64,000 nucleotides of DNA from an uncultured Paracoccaceae bacterium (lineage in GTDB: Bacteria; Pseudomonadota; Alphaproteobacteria; Rhodobacterales; Rhodobacteraceae): NCBI GenBank assembly GCA_947496535.1, contig CANMDE010000002.1, forward strand, positions 744,001 through 808,000, in the 5' to 3' direction. The translations under genes were made by a program, and so were the position numbers. Shown piece after piece: positions 26,295 through 35,878 of the stretch. The notes below the pieces were generated by a model that made no database searches, was not told where the DNA came from, and saw nothing but the letters and a program-made list of their open reading frames with translations. How positions within the stretch are numbered: the stretch's first letter is position 1; each line of letters starts with the position of its first letter.

Positions 26295-27137
26295 TCAGAT
26301 CTCCTTCAAACCAAGCCGCCGGGCGATCTTGTCATACCGAAAAACCGGGCCGTCGCGGCAGACGAAGTCGGGGCCGTACTGGCAATGCCCGCAAAAACCT
26401 ATCGCGCATTTCATATTGCGTTCCATCGACACCCAGATGCGGTCGCACGGCACGCCCGCTGCGATCAGGCTTTGGGCTGAAAACCGCATCATGACCTCTG
26501 GCCCGCAAACAAAGGCGGATACATTGACTGCATCCATCCCGGCCAAAGCCCGATCAAGGCATGTGGTTACGACACCCACCCTGCCAGTCCAACCCGGCAG
26601 GGCGTGGTCGACTGTTACGTCCACTTCCGTATCAAACCGCGATTTCCACTCTGTCAATTCTTCGGGATAGACCAACGTGTCCGGTGATCGTGCGCCATGA
26701 ATAATCGTCAGCCCGTCATAGTCTTTGCGGTTTTGTAGTGCGTGATAAATCGCCGGACGCAATGGTGGTAGCCCAAGACCGCCAGCGACAAAGACGATCT
26801 CACGGCCGGTCTGATCCTCAATCGGCCAATGCGATCCGAACGGGCCGCGGATGCCGACCATATCCCCTTTGGTCAAGCCAGTGATGGCAGAAGATACTGC
26901 GCCCACGGCGCGTGTCGTGTGAATCAACCGCCCTGGATCGGTCATATCGCCAGAGATTGAAATTGCGGCCTCTCCCACACCGAAAGGATAAATCATGTTG
27001 AACTGCCCCGGCTTGAATTGCGGGGACGGACCGTCAAGCGGGGCAAGCTCCATCGACATCACATCATCCAGTTCCGGCCATACATGAACAACGCGATAGC
27101 GGCGTGGGATCATGGGGTCGGTTGCCTCAGCCGTCAT
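26295..27137 (-). CDS. Hydrogenase FAD/NAD(P)-binding (gamma) subunit
   Basis: A 280-residue ferredoxin-reductase-like subunit passing electrons between NADP(H) and the hydrogenase. The N-terminal barrel has F-K-P-G-Q-F-N-M near residues 40-47 for flavin. The nucleotide domain has F-V-A-G-G-L-G-L-P-P-L-R-P-A near 115-128. The C-terminus has four cysteines spaced CX4CX2CX7C (M-K-C-A-I-G-F-C-G-H-C...) for a [2Fe-2S] cluster, as in PyrK-type proteins. It lies between the cNMP-binding protein and the small subunit with 3-base gaps. The cofactor preference (NADP over NAD) is taken from the family. Confidence 0.93.
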   Translation of the reverse strand: MTAEATDPMIPRRYRVVHVWPELDDVMSMELAPLDGPSPQFKPGQFNMIYPFGVGEAAISISGDMTDPGRLIHTTRAVGAVSSAITGLTKGDMVGIRGPFGSHWPIEDQTGREIVFVAGGLGLPPLRPAIYHALQNRKDYDGLTIIHGARSPDTLVYPEELTEWKSRFDTEVDVTVDHALPGWTGRVGVVTTCLDRALAGMDAVNVSAFVCGPEVMMRFSAQSLIAAGVPCDRIWVSMERNMKCAIGFCGHCQYGPDFVCRDGPVFRYDKIARRLGLKEI

Positions 27138-27140
27138 TGG

Positions 27141-27611
27141 TCAGGCCACTTCACAGCCGTAGACGTCGATCAACTGAAGACGCAGGGCGCGGAATCGGAC
27201 GGCCAGATGCGGGACCCAATGCTGAAACATCGCGTAGCCCAGCGCGGGGTTTTCATCGCATTTACCGCGCATGCATTGGGCATCAAGGCTCATTGCGCGC
27301 ACCGCCGACACAGCCCTTGCATGGGACATGCAACGGTACGGTGGCACCAGCCACCCAAAGCCCAGAACGTCGCCGCCGTGAAGCGACTCTATGATGATCG
27401 GTTCTTTTTCCGGGCAGCAGATTTCAACCGCGACGTCGCCTTCGCGCAGGATATAGGTTTTGTCTGCGGTATCGCCCTCATTGTAGATCGTCTCGCCGGG
27501 CCTGAACCGTTCGTTCTTGGCGCAACCGGCGAGCAACGACAGGGTTTCATGGTCAAAGCCCTTGAAGACCGGATGTTCGGCCAGAATTGTCTCAAAACCT
27601 TTCAGTGCCAT
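27141..27611 (-). CDS. Cyclic-nucleotide-binding-domain protein embedded in hydrogenase operon
   Basis: A 156-residue protein with a single cNMP-type beta-roll (about residues 10-125: [34 protein letters not shown]) and no DNA-binding domain. It carries seven cysteines (C29, I-C-C-P, Y-R-C-M, Q-C-M-R-G-K-C, Y-G-C-E), several of them clustered, unusual for this fold. Three-base gaps on both sides show strict co-translation with the FAD and beta subunits. It may be a structural or regulatory subunit that senses a nucleotide and gates the hydrogenase. I recall similar genes in proteobacterial group 3b operons, but the role is not established. Confidence 0.88.
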   Translation of the reverse strand: MALKGFETILAEHPVFKGFDHETLSLLAGCAKNERFRPGETIYNEGDTADKTYILREGDVAVEICCPEKEPIIIESLHGGDVLGFGWLVPPYRCMSHARAVSAVRAMSLDAQCMRGKCDENPALGYAMFQHWVPHLAVRFRALRLQLIDVYGCEVA

Positions 27612-27614
27612 GGC

Positions 27615-28685
27615 TCATTCCTCATCTTTTGCGAATACGGCAGCTTCGGCAGTGATATCGATGCCAACCGGGCACCAGGCAATGCAGCGGCCACAGCCGA
27701 CGCAGCCGGACGTCCCGAATTGATCATGCCAACTGGACAGCTTGTGGGTCATCCATTGCCGATAACGCGACTTGGTTGATCGGCGCACCGATCCGCCGTG
27801 GATGTAGCTGAATGCACCCGAAAAACAGCTATCCCAACTGCGCCAACGCTCTGTGTGATCACCTGACAGGTCGTTGATATCCTCGACATCCGAACAAAAG
27901 CAGGTCGGGCAAGCGAGCGTGCAGTTCGCGCAACTCAGGCACCTGTCGGCGACATCGTCCCATTGCGGATGTTCGGGGTTGTCACGCAGAAGATGCCGAA
28001 TGTCGTCCGGCATATGGCATGATTGGTCGTTAATCGCGTTTTGTGTCGCCTTCTCTGCTGCGTCGTGATGTTGTTTTTCAGGTGCGGGACAGTCCAGCGC
28101 AGTCAGGACATTGTCGCCGTCAGGACTGCCGGACTCGACCAGAAATGCGTTGTCTCTGCTCTCTCCCAATTCGGTGAGTGCCAGATCAAACCCCCGCTTG
28201 GCGCGTGGTCCGGTCCGCATCGAAGTGCAAAAGCAGGTAGAGGCGGCGCGCGCGCATTGGACTGTGACGATAAAGGTTTTTTGGCGCCGTTCGCGATAGG
28301 CCGTATCGGTGAAGTCGCCGTTGTCAAAGACGCTGTCCAAAATTTCGATAGCCGAAAGATCGCAAGGGCGCACACCAAACAGAACGGTTTTGGGATAGGA
28401 TTCTTCGTGGGCCGTGACCGTAAAGCCGTCCGTTGTCTTTTCAGCCGACCACAGCTTCTGCTTTGCCGGAAACAGCCACTTTTTCCAGTTCTGCGGCCCG
28501 ACAACATAGTCAAACCAGCGGTTTGGATTGCCATCGGTCAGCCGATAGGAACCGGGCTGCTGGTCATCGATCAAACCCTTTGGCAAATCCGCTCCGGACC
28601 TGAGCGGTTCATATACAATGGCCCCGTTTGCTGCGCGCGGCCCGATCACCCGCCACCCGTCGGCTATGAAGTGATCAACCAACAT
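27615..28685 (-). CDS. Hydrogenase [4Fe-4S] (beta) subunit
   Basis: A 356-residue iron-sulfur subunit of HyhB/HydB type, first gene of the hydrogenase operon. The C-terminal third carries ferredoxin-like motifs: [16 protein letters not shown], then [12 protein letters not shown]. The middle has P-C-D-L-S-A-I and [10 protein letters not shown]. The coordinate given uses ATG 28685, but no ribosome site precedes it. The frame stays open 15 codons upstream to an ATT at 28730 with AGGGAG seven bases before it, and that extension (I-F-D-A-A-Q-H-F-A-L-L) looks helical and protein-like. The real start may therefore be ATT 28730. Confidence 0.9.
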   Translation of the reverse strand: MLVDHFIADGWRVIGPRAANGAIVYEPLRSGADLPKGLIDDQQPGSYRLTDGNPNRWFDYVVGPQNWKKWLFPAKQKLWSAEKTTDGFTVTAHEESYPKTVLFGVRPCDLSAIEILDSVFDNGDFTDTAYRERRQKTFIVTVQCARAASTCFCTSMRTGPRAKRGFDLALTELGESRDNAFLVESGSPDGDNVLTALDCPAPEKQHHDAAEKATQNAINDQSCHMPDDIRHLLRDNPEHPQWDDVADRCLSCANCTLACPTCFCSDVEDINDLSGDHTERWRSWDSCFSGAFSYIHGGSVRRSTKSRYRQWMTHKLSSWHDQFGTSGCVGCGRCIAWCPVGIDITAEAAVFAKDEE

Positions 28686-28806
28686 GGTGGGATCGTTTAG
28701 AAGCGCGAAGTGTTGAGCTGCATCGAAAATTGCTTTGCTCCCTGGTGGGCCTGGTCAACAGGCGTGTGTCCTTTGTGATCACTAGCAAGACGGGCGCGTT
28801 TAGAAA

Positions 28807-28820
28807 TTGACATTGGTCAA
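28807..28820. promoter_or_regulatory. FNR/FixK-like box TTGAC-ATTG-GTCAA
   Basis: A symmetric variant with one change in each half-site; the palindrome extends to ATTGAC....GTCAAT. It lies between the hydrogenase operon (76 bases to ATT 28730, 121 to ATG 28685) and hypF (47 bases to GTG 28868), so it can drive structural and maturation genes together. Confidence 0.7.
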
Positions 28821-28867
28821 TGTCTATACGGCTCCGCGGCGGGATAACGATGTCAGGAGATGAACCC

Positions 28868-31207
28868 GTGAGCCTTGCAGACAGCAGCGACTTAAATCCT
28901 TTGGGTGGCCCGGATGATGCAGCCATGCATGGCTTTCACCGCGCTGAGTTGAACGGCTATCGCATCAGGGTGCGTGGGCAGGTGCAAGGCGTCGGTTATC
29001 GCCCGTTCGTCTGGCAGATTGCGCAAAGGATGGGTGTACGCGGGACGGTTTTGAATGATCCTAGAGGGGTTTTGATCACGGCTGTCGGTGGCGATATAGA
29101 GGGGTTTTTCCGGGCCCTCCGGGACAGCGCACCCCCGCTGGCCCGCGTAGATCGGATCACCCGTGGCGAGTATGTTTTCACAAGCGCACCACGCAGCTTT
29201 CAGATCGTCCCCAGTCATGGAAAAGGTGCACATACCGGCATTACTCCAGACGCAGCCACTTGCCCGGATTGTGTCGCCGAAATCAACCAGCCGGGCGGGC
29301 GCAGGTATGGCTATGCCTTCACGAACTGCACCCATTGCGGGCCACGCTTCAGCATCCTTCGTCAATTGCCCTATGATCGGGCCAATACTGCGATGTCGGC
29401 GTTTGCGATGTGCCCGGACTGTGCCGCGCAATACGGCGATCCGTCAGACCGCCGGTTCCACGCCCAGCCCATTGCCTGTCCGAATTGCGGGCCGCAATTG
29501 TGGTTTGAAGATGGAGGCAATGAGCTACCCGAAAATCCGATTGGCGCAGCCATCGCATATATGAAAGCGGGCCGGATTGTCGCGATCAAGGGAATTGGTG
29601 GTTTTCATCTGGCCTGCGACGCCAGCAACGCCGCCGCCATCCAAACGCTCAGAGATCGCAAGCAGCGCCCGACAAAGCCGCTTGCCCTGATGGGATCGTT
29701 TGGAATGGTTCGGCGGTATGCGAAAATCTCTGCGACTGAGGCGGATTTGTTATCCGATCCGGCAGCGCCAATTGTTCTGCTGACCAAAAACGGGCGCGCG
29801 CTGCCTGAAAATATCGCCCCCAACCAGAAAAGGCTGGGCTGGACGCTGCCATACACGCCGCTGCATCATCTGTTGATTGCTGGGTTCAATGGTCCTTTGG
29901 TAATGACGTCAGGCAATCTGTCAGGTGAACCACAGGTTATCGATAATTCAGATGCTCGCGCAAAACTGGCCGATATCGCAGACGCCTTTCTGATGCATGA
30001 CCGGCAGATCGTGCGCCGCCTTGACGATAGTGTCGAACAAATCACTCCGCATGGTCCGATGATCCTGCGGCGTGGGCGGGGCCGCGTGCCAAGCCCCTTG
30101 CCACTCCCGCCGGGATTTCAAGGCGTGCCGGATATTGTCGCCTATGGCGGGCATCTGAAATCGGCCATCTGTCTTACGAAAGACAATGAGGCACTGCTAT
30201 CGCACCACCTTGGCGATCTTGATAACGCCCCGGCGTGGGATGCATTCTGTCAGGCTGACAGGGATTATGCGGCATTGCTTGATCATGAGCCTCAGATTGT
30301 TGCGCATGATCTTCACCCGGATTACCGGTCCTCGATAAATGCAGCGCGCAAATCCGGGAAACGGGTTGCGGTGCAGCATCACCATGCCCATCTGGCGTCC
30401 TGCCTTGGTGAGAACGGCTGGCCGCTGGATGAAGGCCCAGTCGCGGGCATCATTTTAGACGGGTTGGGTTTGGGTTCGGATGGTACGATCTGGGGTGGTG
30501 AGCTGCTCTTGGGTGATTACCGCGCCTTTGAGCGGGTGGCCCATCTTCGCCCCGGCCCTTTGATCGGCGGCGATGCGGCGCAACGTGAACCGTGGCGGAA
30601 CCTTCTGGCGCGGCTCGATCAAGCCGAAATGTGCGATCTGGCTGATGAACTGCTGAAGGGCAACCCGGTCAATACCCTTCGCCGTGCTGCTACTTCGGGG
30701 ATCAATGCGCCGATGTCATCGTCCATCGGACGGTTGTTTGACGCCTTTGCCGCTGGACTGGGCATTTGCAGAGATGCGCAGAGCTTTGAAGGTGAGGCCG
30801 CGATGGCGCTGGAAAGCCTTGCGCAGCAAAGCAACGCGGGCCTCAATGACCCTTATCCAATGCCGTGGACAGGCATGGAATGTGACCCCGCACCAATGTT
30901 TCGTGCCTGGGCCGATGACAGGCGTTTGGGAAAACCGGCATCCGTGATGGCGGCCCGTTTTCATGCAAGCGTAGCCCGCGCCTTTTGCGAGGTTGCACGC
31001 CATCAGATCGACGCCGGGCTTGCCAAGGCCATCGTCCTGTCAGGCGGCTGCTTCCAGAATGCTACACTGCTTAACTTGTGCATGGCCGAGCTGTCTGATC
31101 TGCCGGTCATGATCCACACCAAGACACCAGCCAATGATGGTGGCTTGGCATTTGGGCAGGCTTTGGTTGCAGCTGCGGTTCATCTTGCGGAGGCAGATCA
31201 TGCATGA
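28868..31207 (+). CDS. hypF: Carbamoyltransferase HypF
   Basis: About 779 residues; makes the thiocarbamate on HypE from carbamoyl phosphate for the CN ligands of the Ni-Fe site. The acylphosphatase domain has [14 protein letters not shown]. Two zinc fingers follow (C-P-D-C...C-T-H-C and C-P-D-C...C-P-N-C), then a YrdC-like domain ([11 protein letters not shown]) and a Kae1-like domain with V-Q-H-H-H-A-H. GTG 28868 is chosen because AGGAGA lies seven bases before it; ATG 28850 lacks a ribosome site but is in frame. It is the first gene of hypFABCDE and overlaps hypA by eight bases. Confidence 0.94.
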   Translation: MSLADSSDLNPLGGPDDAAMHGFHRAELNGYRIRVRGQVQGVGYRPFVWQIAQRMGVRGTVLNDPRGVLITAVGGDIEGFFRALRDSAPPLARVDRITRGEYVFTSAPRSFQIVPSHGKGAHTGITPDAATCPDCVAEINQPGGRRYGYAFTNCTHCGPRFSILRQLPYDRANTAMSAFAMCPDCAAQYGDPSDRRFHAQPIACPNCGPQLWFEDGGNELPENPIGAAIAYMKAGRIVAIKGIGGFHLACDASNAAAIQTLRDRKQRPTKPLALMGSFGMVRRYAKISATEADLLSDPAAPIVLLTKNGRALPENIAPNQKRLGWTLPYTPLHHLLIAGFNGPLVMTSGNLSGEPQVIDNSDARAKLADIADAFLMHDRQIVRRLDDSVEQITPHGPMILRRGRGRVPSPLPLPPGFQGVPDIVAYGGHLKSAICLTKDNEALLSHHLGDLDNAPAWDAFCQADRDYAALLDHEPQIVAHDLHPDYRSSINAARKSGKRVAVQHHHAHLASCLGENGWPLDEGPVAGIILDGLGLGSDGTIWGGELLLGDYRAFERVAHLRPGPLIGGDAAQREPWRNLLARLDQAEMCDLADELLKGNPVNTLRRAATSGINAPMSSSIGRLFDAFAAGLGICRDAQSFEGEAAMALESLAQQSNAGLNDPYPMPWTGMECDPAPMFRAWADDRRLGKPASVMAARFHASVARAFCEVARHQIDAGLAKAIVLSGGCFQNATLLNLCMAELSDLPVMIHTKTPANDGGLAFGQALVAAAVHLAEADHA

Positions 31208-31541
31208 ACTCTCACTTTGCGAAAGCATCCGGCAAGTTGTGGAAAACCACGCAGGCGCCCACTCGGTCGACCGGGTCAAGCGCGTCTGGGTTGAGCTGGG
31301 TTGCTTTTCTTGCGTCTCGCAAGAGGCGCTGAGCTTTGCCTTTGATGTGGTCATGCGCGGGTCGGTCGCCGAGGGGGCCGAACTGATCGTATTGGACCTG
31401 CCGGGCAAGGCAATCTGCCACGACTGCGGGAAGGAAGTCACCATTTTGGACCGGCTGGCGTGCTGTCCGAGTTGCGGTGGAACGACGCTGATGCCGACGG
31501 CTGGAAATGAGATGCGGATCAAGGATATGGAGGCGGCATAA
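31200..31541 (+). CDS. hypA: Hydrogenase nickel chaperone HypA
   Basis: A 113-residue nickel-insertion protein. The N-terminus [10 protein letters not shown] holds the nickel-binding M-H-E motif. Two CXXC pairs (C-H-D-C near residue 72, C-P-S-C near 91) form the structural zinc site. It works with HypB to load nickel into the large subunit. The start at 31200 overlaps the hypF stop, and the stop overlaps the hypB start as TAATG. Confidence 0.95.
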   Translation: MHELSLCESIRQVVENHAGAHSVDRVKRVWVELGCFSCVSQEALSFAFDVVMRGSVAEGAELIVLDLPGKAICHDCGKEVTILDRLACCPSCGGTTLMPTAGNEMRIKDMEAA

Positions 31542-32278
31542 TGTGCTCAGTTTGCGGTTGTTCACATACCGATCAGAAAATGCATGCCGGTCACGGTATG
31601 CAGCCAGACAGGCTGATCGAGATCGAGACTGACATCCTGTCGAAAAATAACCAATACGCCGCCGCCAATCGCGCACGGCTGGCCGGATTGAACGCTTATG
31701 CGATCAATCTGGTTTCATCGCCCGGATCAGGCAAAACCGCGTTGCTTTGCAAGACGATTCTCGCTTTGTCCGGCCAGCGGCTAGCGGTCATTGAGGGTGA
31801 TCAACAAACGCAGAACGATGCTGACCGTATTCGCGCGACCGGTGCGCCCGCCGTGCAGATCAACACGGGCAAAGGGTGCCATCTGGACGCGCATATGGTG
31901 GGTCATGCGATGGACAAGCTACTGCTCGAACCCGGTACATTGCTGTTCATTGAAAATGTTGGCAACCTTGTCTGCCCCGCCGCGTTTGATTTGGGTGAGG
32001 ATTGCAAGGTCGCAATCCTCAGCGTGACCGAGGGGGAAGACAAGCCGTTGAAGTATCCCGATATGTTTGCGGCATCAAAACTCGCCATTCTGAACAAGAT
32101 CGACCTTGCCTCGCATTGCGATGTTGATCTTTCCGCTTACGAGGCGAACCTGCGCCGCATCAATCCTAATATTGACATCCTGCATCTGTCGGCCCGCACG
32201 GGTGCGGACATGGATAGTTGGCTTGGTTGGTTGAATGCTGAGATCGCCAGAAAGGCAGGGGCCAAGTCATGTGCCTAG
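31541..32278 (+). CDS. hypB: Hydrogenase nickel-incorporation GTPase HypB
   Basis: A 245-residue GTPase. The N-terminus M-C-S-V-C-G-C is the high-affinity metal motif (CXXCGC), followed by a short histidine-containing stretch (H-A-G-H-G-M) but no long His-rich tract, so little nickel storage is expected. The P-loop S-S-P-G-S-G-K-T is near residue 60, E-G-D near 86, and N-K-I-D in the C-terminal part. Its end overlaps hypC by ten bases. Confidence 0.95.
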   Translation: MCSVCGCSHTDQKMHAGHGMQPDRLIEIETDILSKNNQYAAANRARLAGLNAYAINLVSSPGSGKTALLCKTILALSGQRLAVIEGDQQTQNDADRIRATGAPAVQINTGKGCHLDAHMVGHAMDKLLLEPGTLLFIENVGNLVCPAAFDLGEDCKVAILSVTEGEDKPLKYPDMFAASKLAILNKIDLASHCDVDLSAYEANLRRINPNIDILHLSARTGADMDSWLGWLNAEIARKAGAKSCA

Positions 32279-32559
32279 GCATTCCCGGTCAGATCATCGA
32301 AATCACCGATGACGAGCGGCAGCTTGCCATCGCAGAGATATCCGGTGTCCGGCGCGAGGTGAATGTAGCTTGTGTGGCTGACGGCCCTTTGGACGGATTG
32401 ATTGGATCGTGGGTGCTGATCCATGTTGGGTTCGCGATGAGCCTGATCGACGAAGATGAAGCGGCCGAAACGCTTGAGGCGCTTCGCTGCCTTGGCGAAG
32501 CACAGGAAACGCTTGAGGCGATTGCCGCTGGCCAAGTCACCATCGAGCTTCCGTCATGA
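32269..32559 (+). CDS. hypC: Hydrogenase assembly chaperone HypC
   Basis: A 96-residue HypC/HybG-family chaperone. M-C-L-G-I-P-G-Q-I at the start contains the essential Cys2 that binds the Fe(CN)2CO unit with HypD and later the large-subunit precursor. The rest of the small beta-barrel ([14 protein letters not shown]) and the E-A-E-T-L-E-type helix are present. It overlaps hypB and hypD (ATGA). It is the only hypC-like gene here, as expected for one hydrogenase. Confidence 0.95.
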   Translation: MCLGIPGQIIEITDDERQLAIAEISGVRREVNVACVADGPLDGLIGSWVLIHVGFAMSLIDEDEAAETLEALRCLGEAQETLEAIAAGQVTIELPS

Positions 32560-33698
32560 GATATGTTGAAGAATTCCGCGATCCGGTCGCTGCCAAACGG
32601 GTGCTGGGCGAGATTGACCGTGTGACCGAGCAAATTGGAGCGACAGCTTCCAGTCCGGTACACATCATGGAAATCTGCGGTGGCCACACCCATGCAATAT
32701 TCCGTTACGGGCTGGATAAGTTGACGCCAGATGGGATCGAATTCATTCACGGCCCCGGCTGCCCTGTTTGCGTTCTGCCGATGCGGCGGATCGACGAATG
32801 TGTTCAGCTTGCCGAAAATCCACAGATTATCTTCACTACCTTCGGGGATGCAATGCGTGTTCCCGGCACCGGCAAGTCACTGATGCAGGCCAAAGCCGAA
32901 GGTGCCGATATCCGCATGGTCTATTCTCCGCTGGACGCGCTTGAACTCGCCCGGCGGAACCCGGACAGGGAAATCGTATTTTTTGGCCTTGGCTTCGAAA
33001 CCACAACGCCTTCGACCGCGCTGACCATCCAACAGGCCGCGCGGGAAAGGGCCACGAATTTTTCAGTCTTTTGTAACCACATCACGGTGCCTCCCCCGAT
33101 CAAGGCGCTCTTGGATGACCCCCATATGGTTTTGGACGGCTTTGTTGGGCCGGGCCATGTCTCAATGGTCATTGGCACGAAACCTTATGAGTTTATTGCG
33201 AAGGACTATGGCAAACCCATCGTTGTCGCGGGGTTTGAGCCGCTTGATCTGTTGCAGTCCGTGCTGATGGTCCTCGTCCAAATTCGCGATGGCCGGGCCG
33301 AGGTTGAAAACCAATATGCGCGGGTTGTTCCATCCGGCGGGAACCCGGTTTCGCTCGCTGCTATCAATGATGTGTATGAACCGCGCCCCAGCTTTGAGTG
33401 GCGAGGTCTGGGCGAGATTGACGCGAGCGGTTTGCGTATCAGGGACCGCTACAAGGCATTCGATGCAGAGGCGAAATTCAGCGTCGGCTACGGCGCGGAC
33501 AGCCGACCGGGGACCGAACCGGACGGCTGCGCCTGCGGGCAGGTCATGACTGGTCGGATCAAACCGCCAGCCTGCCCCCACTATGGTACGACCTGCACCC
33601 CGGCCACCCCGCTTGGTGCGTTGATGGTCAGTTCCGAAGGTGCCTGTGCTGCCTATTACCAGTATGGGGGTGTTCGTGCGCCGGAGGCGGCCGAATGA
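32556..33698 (+). CDS. hypD: Hydrogenase formation protein HypD
   Basis: A 380-residue scaffold where the Fe(CN)2CO group is built. It shows C-G-G-H-T-H near residues 42-47 with conserved Cys, G-P-G-C-P-V-C-V near 67-74, and the C-terminal cysteines of a [4Fe-4S] cluster (C-A-C-G, P-P-A-C-P-H-Y-G-T-T-C-T-P). Length is typical. Starts and stops overlap hypC and hypE by four bases each, so translation is coupled. Confidence 0.95.
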   Translation: MRYVEEFRDPVAAKRVLGEIDRVTEQIGATASSPVHIMEICGGHTHAIFRYGLDKLTPDGIEFIHGPGCPVCVLPMRRIDECVQLAENPQIIFTTFGDAMRVPGTGKSLMQAKAEGADIRMVYSPLDALELARRNPDREIVFFGLGFETTTPSTALTIQQAARERATNFSVFCNHITVPPPIKALLDDPHMVLDGFVGPGHVSMVIGTKPYEFIAKDYGKPIVVAGFEPLDLLQSVLMVLVQIRDGRAEVENQYARVVPSGGNPVSLAAINDVYEPRPSFEWRGLGEIDASGLRIRDRYKAFDAEAKFSVGYGADSRPGTEPDGCACGQVMTGRIKPPACPHYGTTCTPATPLGALMVSSEGACAAYYQYGGVRAPEAAE

Positions 33699-34729
33699 AT
33701 GTGTCTTTCCGCCCGGAATGTGACCGCATCACGCTGGCCCATGGGGGTGGTGGCAAGGCGATGCATGATTTGATTAAAGACGTTTTCACGAGTGCCTTCA
33801 GACCCGACAGCACCGAAGATCAGGCGCGGCTAGACAATGATGCTTTTTCGGAAAGTGGCGCGCAACTGGCCTTTACAACTGACAGCTTCGTGGTCGATCC
33901 TGTTGAATTTCCCGGTGGCGATATTGGCAAAATCGCTGTTTGTGGCACGGTTAATGACTTGGCCGTTGGCGGGGCGGTACCACGTTGGCTGTCTGCCGCC
34001 TTTATCATTGAAGAAGGCTGTGAGGTCGCGCTGTTGCGGCGCGTGGTGGCGTCGATGAAGGCCGAGGCCGACAAAGCCGGGGTCAAGATCGTCACTGGTG
34101 ATACAAAGGTTGTCGGAAAAGGGTCGGCGGACAAGCTGTTCATCACCACTTCGGGTGTAGGTGTCATTCCACCGGGCCGGCAATTGGCAGCGGATATGAT
34201 CCAACCGGGCGACATTGCCATTGTGAACGGTGTATTGGGCGATCATGGGGCCGCTATCCTGGCGGCGCGAGGGGATATGGCGCTGTCCAGCGATATCAGG
34301 TCTGACTGCCAAAGCCTGAACCAGTTGATCGAACGTGTGCTCAAAGCGGCCCCCGATATAAGGGCGGCAAGGGATGCAACGCGCGGCGGTCTTGCTTCAA
34401 CGCTCAATGAAATGGCCGATGCAGCGGGGGTGAGCATCGAGATTGACGAAACAACCCTTCCACTTCGGCCAGAGGTCAAGGGAATGTGCGAAATCCTCGG
34501 ACTCGATCCGCTATACCTTGCCAATGAAGGGACATTGGTTCTTTTCGCCCCACCCGATCAGGCCGAGGCCGCGCTGACTGCGATGCGCCAAGACCCCGCC
34601 GGTAAAAACGCAACTATCATTGGGCGCGTCGGTGCGGATAATCCCGGGCGTGTCACGATGCGAACTGTCTTCGGTGGGGCGCGGATCGTGGATATGCTGG
34701 TGGGTGAACAGCTCCCGCGCATTTGCTAG
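33695..34729 (+). CDS. hypE: Hydrogenase maturation protein HypE
   Basis: A 344-residue ATP-dependent dehydratase that turns the C-terminal thiocarbamate into thiocyanate. The N-terminal part has L-A-H-G-G-G-G-K near residues 11-18, T-G-D-T-K-V-V is the purM-like nucleotide site, and the protein ends L-P-R-I-C with the modified cysteine as the last residue, as required. It is the last hyp gene; the following 120 bases hold no further hyp or hup gene. Confidence 0.95.
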   Translation: MNVSFRPECDRITLAHGGGGKAMHDLIKDVFTSAFRPDSTEDQARLDNDAFSESGAQLAFTTDSFVVDPVEFPGGDIGKIAVCGTVNDLAVGGAVPRWLSAAFIIEEGCEVALLRRVVASMKAEADKAGVKIVTGDTKVVGKGSADKLFITTSGVGVIPPGRQLAADMIQPGDIAIVNGVLGDHGAAILAARGDMALSSDIRSDCQSLNQLIERVLKAAPDIRAARDATRGGLASTLNEMADAAGVSIEIDETTLPLRPEVKGMCEILGLDPLYLANEGTLVLFAPPDQAEAALTAMRQDPAGKNATIIGRVGADNPGRVTMRTVFGGARIVDMLVGEQLPRIC

Positions 34730-34853
34730 GGCCGCGTATCTGACAAAAATCAATTGGGTGCAGCAGGTTTTGGGCTTCAATGACCCAGCAATTAACATGG
34801 TGGCCCACATGACTGGCAAACCCGCCCCAAGCGATATGGCACCAAAGCCATGA
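34730..34853 (+). pseudogene. Possible C-terminal remnant of a sugar-transport or catabolic gene
   Basis: Between the hypE stop and the ATPase gene, one frame is open and ends with TGA overlapping the ATPase ATG (ATGA), as coupled genes do. It reads like protein (L-T-K-I-N-W-V-Q-Q-V-L-G-F-N-D-P-A-I-N-M-V), but upstream the frame runs inside hypE, where it is a shadow. The preceding gene may have been lost when hyp genes were joined here. I cannot name the family. Chance is a real alternative. Confidence 0.3.
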
Positions 34854-35878
34854 GTACCCTGCGCCTGAAGGATATCAATAAAAGCTTTGGCAGCAATCAC
34901 GTCCTGCGCGACATCAATCTGACGGTCAAAGACCGTGAATTTGTCGTTGTGGTCGGGCCATCGGGTTGCGGTAAATCCACGATGCTGCGTGTGATCGCCG
35001 GGCTTGAGCTGGTGGATTCCGGCACCGTTGAGATTGATGGCGAAGTTGTGAATGACACGGCACCGGCAAGGCGCAATATTGCGATGGTTTTTCAAACCTA
35101 TGCGCTTTATCCGCATATGTCGGTCGCCGACAATTTGTCATTCGGACTGAAGCAAAGGCAAATCGCGCCGGAAGAGATTGAGCGTAGGATCAACAAGGTT
35201 ACGCAGACCCTGTCGCTTGAACCCTACCTTGATCGCAAGCCATCCGAACTGTCAGGTGGGCAACGGCAGCGCGTCGCGCTGGGCCGCGCCCTTGTTCGGC
35301 AACCCAAGCTGTTCTTGTTTGATGAGCCGCTTTCCAATCTGGACGCCGCACTGCGGATGAACACACGCATCGAGATTGCCGAACTGCATCAGTCGCTTGG
35401 TATCAGCGTGATTTATGTCACCCATGACCAGACCGAGGCGATGACGTTGGCTGATACAATCGTCGTGATGCGTGACGGGATTATTGAACAGGTCGGGCCA
35501 CCGATGGAGCTTTATAACAAACCTACCAACATCTTTGTTGCCGGTTTCTTGGGCTCGCCCGCCATGAATTTCATTTACCAAAAGGATGTTCCGCTGACCG
35601 ACGCGTCCTGTGTCGGTTTGCGCCCGGAATACCTGCGCCTTGCTTCGGAAGGGCGCTTGCGTGGTAACGTGCTGCATTTTGAAAGATTGGGAAGCGACAC
35701 GCATTTGATCGTCGATTTGGCGCATGGGCAACCGGTCACGGCCCGGTTGATTGGCCAGCTTGAATTCGAACGCGGTGATCCCGTTGCCCTGGATTTCGAC
35801 GACAAGGATATGATCTTGTTTAATGACAACGGTGAACGGATTGAGCCCGACATGCTGGCCGAACAACCCGTAGCTTAG
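34850..35878 (+). CDS. Orphan sugar ABC transporter ATP-binding protein (UgpC/MalK family)
   Basis: A 342-residue CUT1-type ATPase: Walker A G-P-S-G-C-G-K-S-T at residues 36-44, L-S-G-G-Q-R-Q-R-V near 134-142, F-L-F-D-E-P-L-S-N-L-D, a switch His in V-T-H-D-Q-T-E-A-M, and a shortened TOBE tail. It has the same layout as the ATPase at 324 but no permease or binding protein beside it. CUT1 ATPases can serve several importers, so it might work with transporters elsewhere or with the operon at 324-6755. Its start overlaps the possible remnant. Its 3' end overlaps the convergent lipoprotein gene by four bases. Confidence 0.92.
   Translation: MSTLRLKDINKSFGSNHVLRDINLTVKDREFVVVVGPSGCGKSTMLRVIAGLELVDSGTVEIDGEVVNDTAPARRNIAMVFQTYALYPHMSVADNLSFGLKQRQIAPEEIERRINKVTQTLSLEPYLDRKPSELSGGQRQRVALGRALVRQPKLFLFDEPLSNLDAALRMNTRIEIAELHQSLGISVIYVTHDQTEAMTLADTIVVMRDGIIEQVGPPMELYNKPTNIFVAGFLGSPAMNFIYQKDVPLTDASCVGLRPEYLRLASEGRLRGNVLHFERLGSDTHLIVDLAHGQPVTARLIGQLEFERGDPVALDFDDKDMILFNDNGERIEPDMLAEQPVA

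Noticed and set aside
27141..27611. Transcription factor call for the cNMP-domain protein
   Set aside because: There is no helix-turn-helix after the beta-roll. The 156 residues end soon after the domain.
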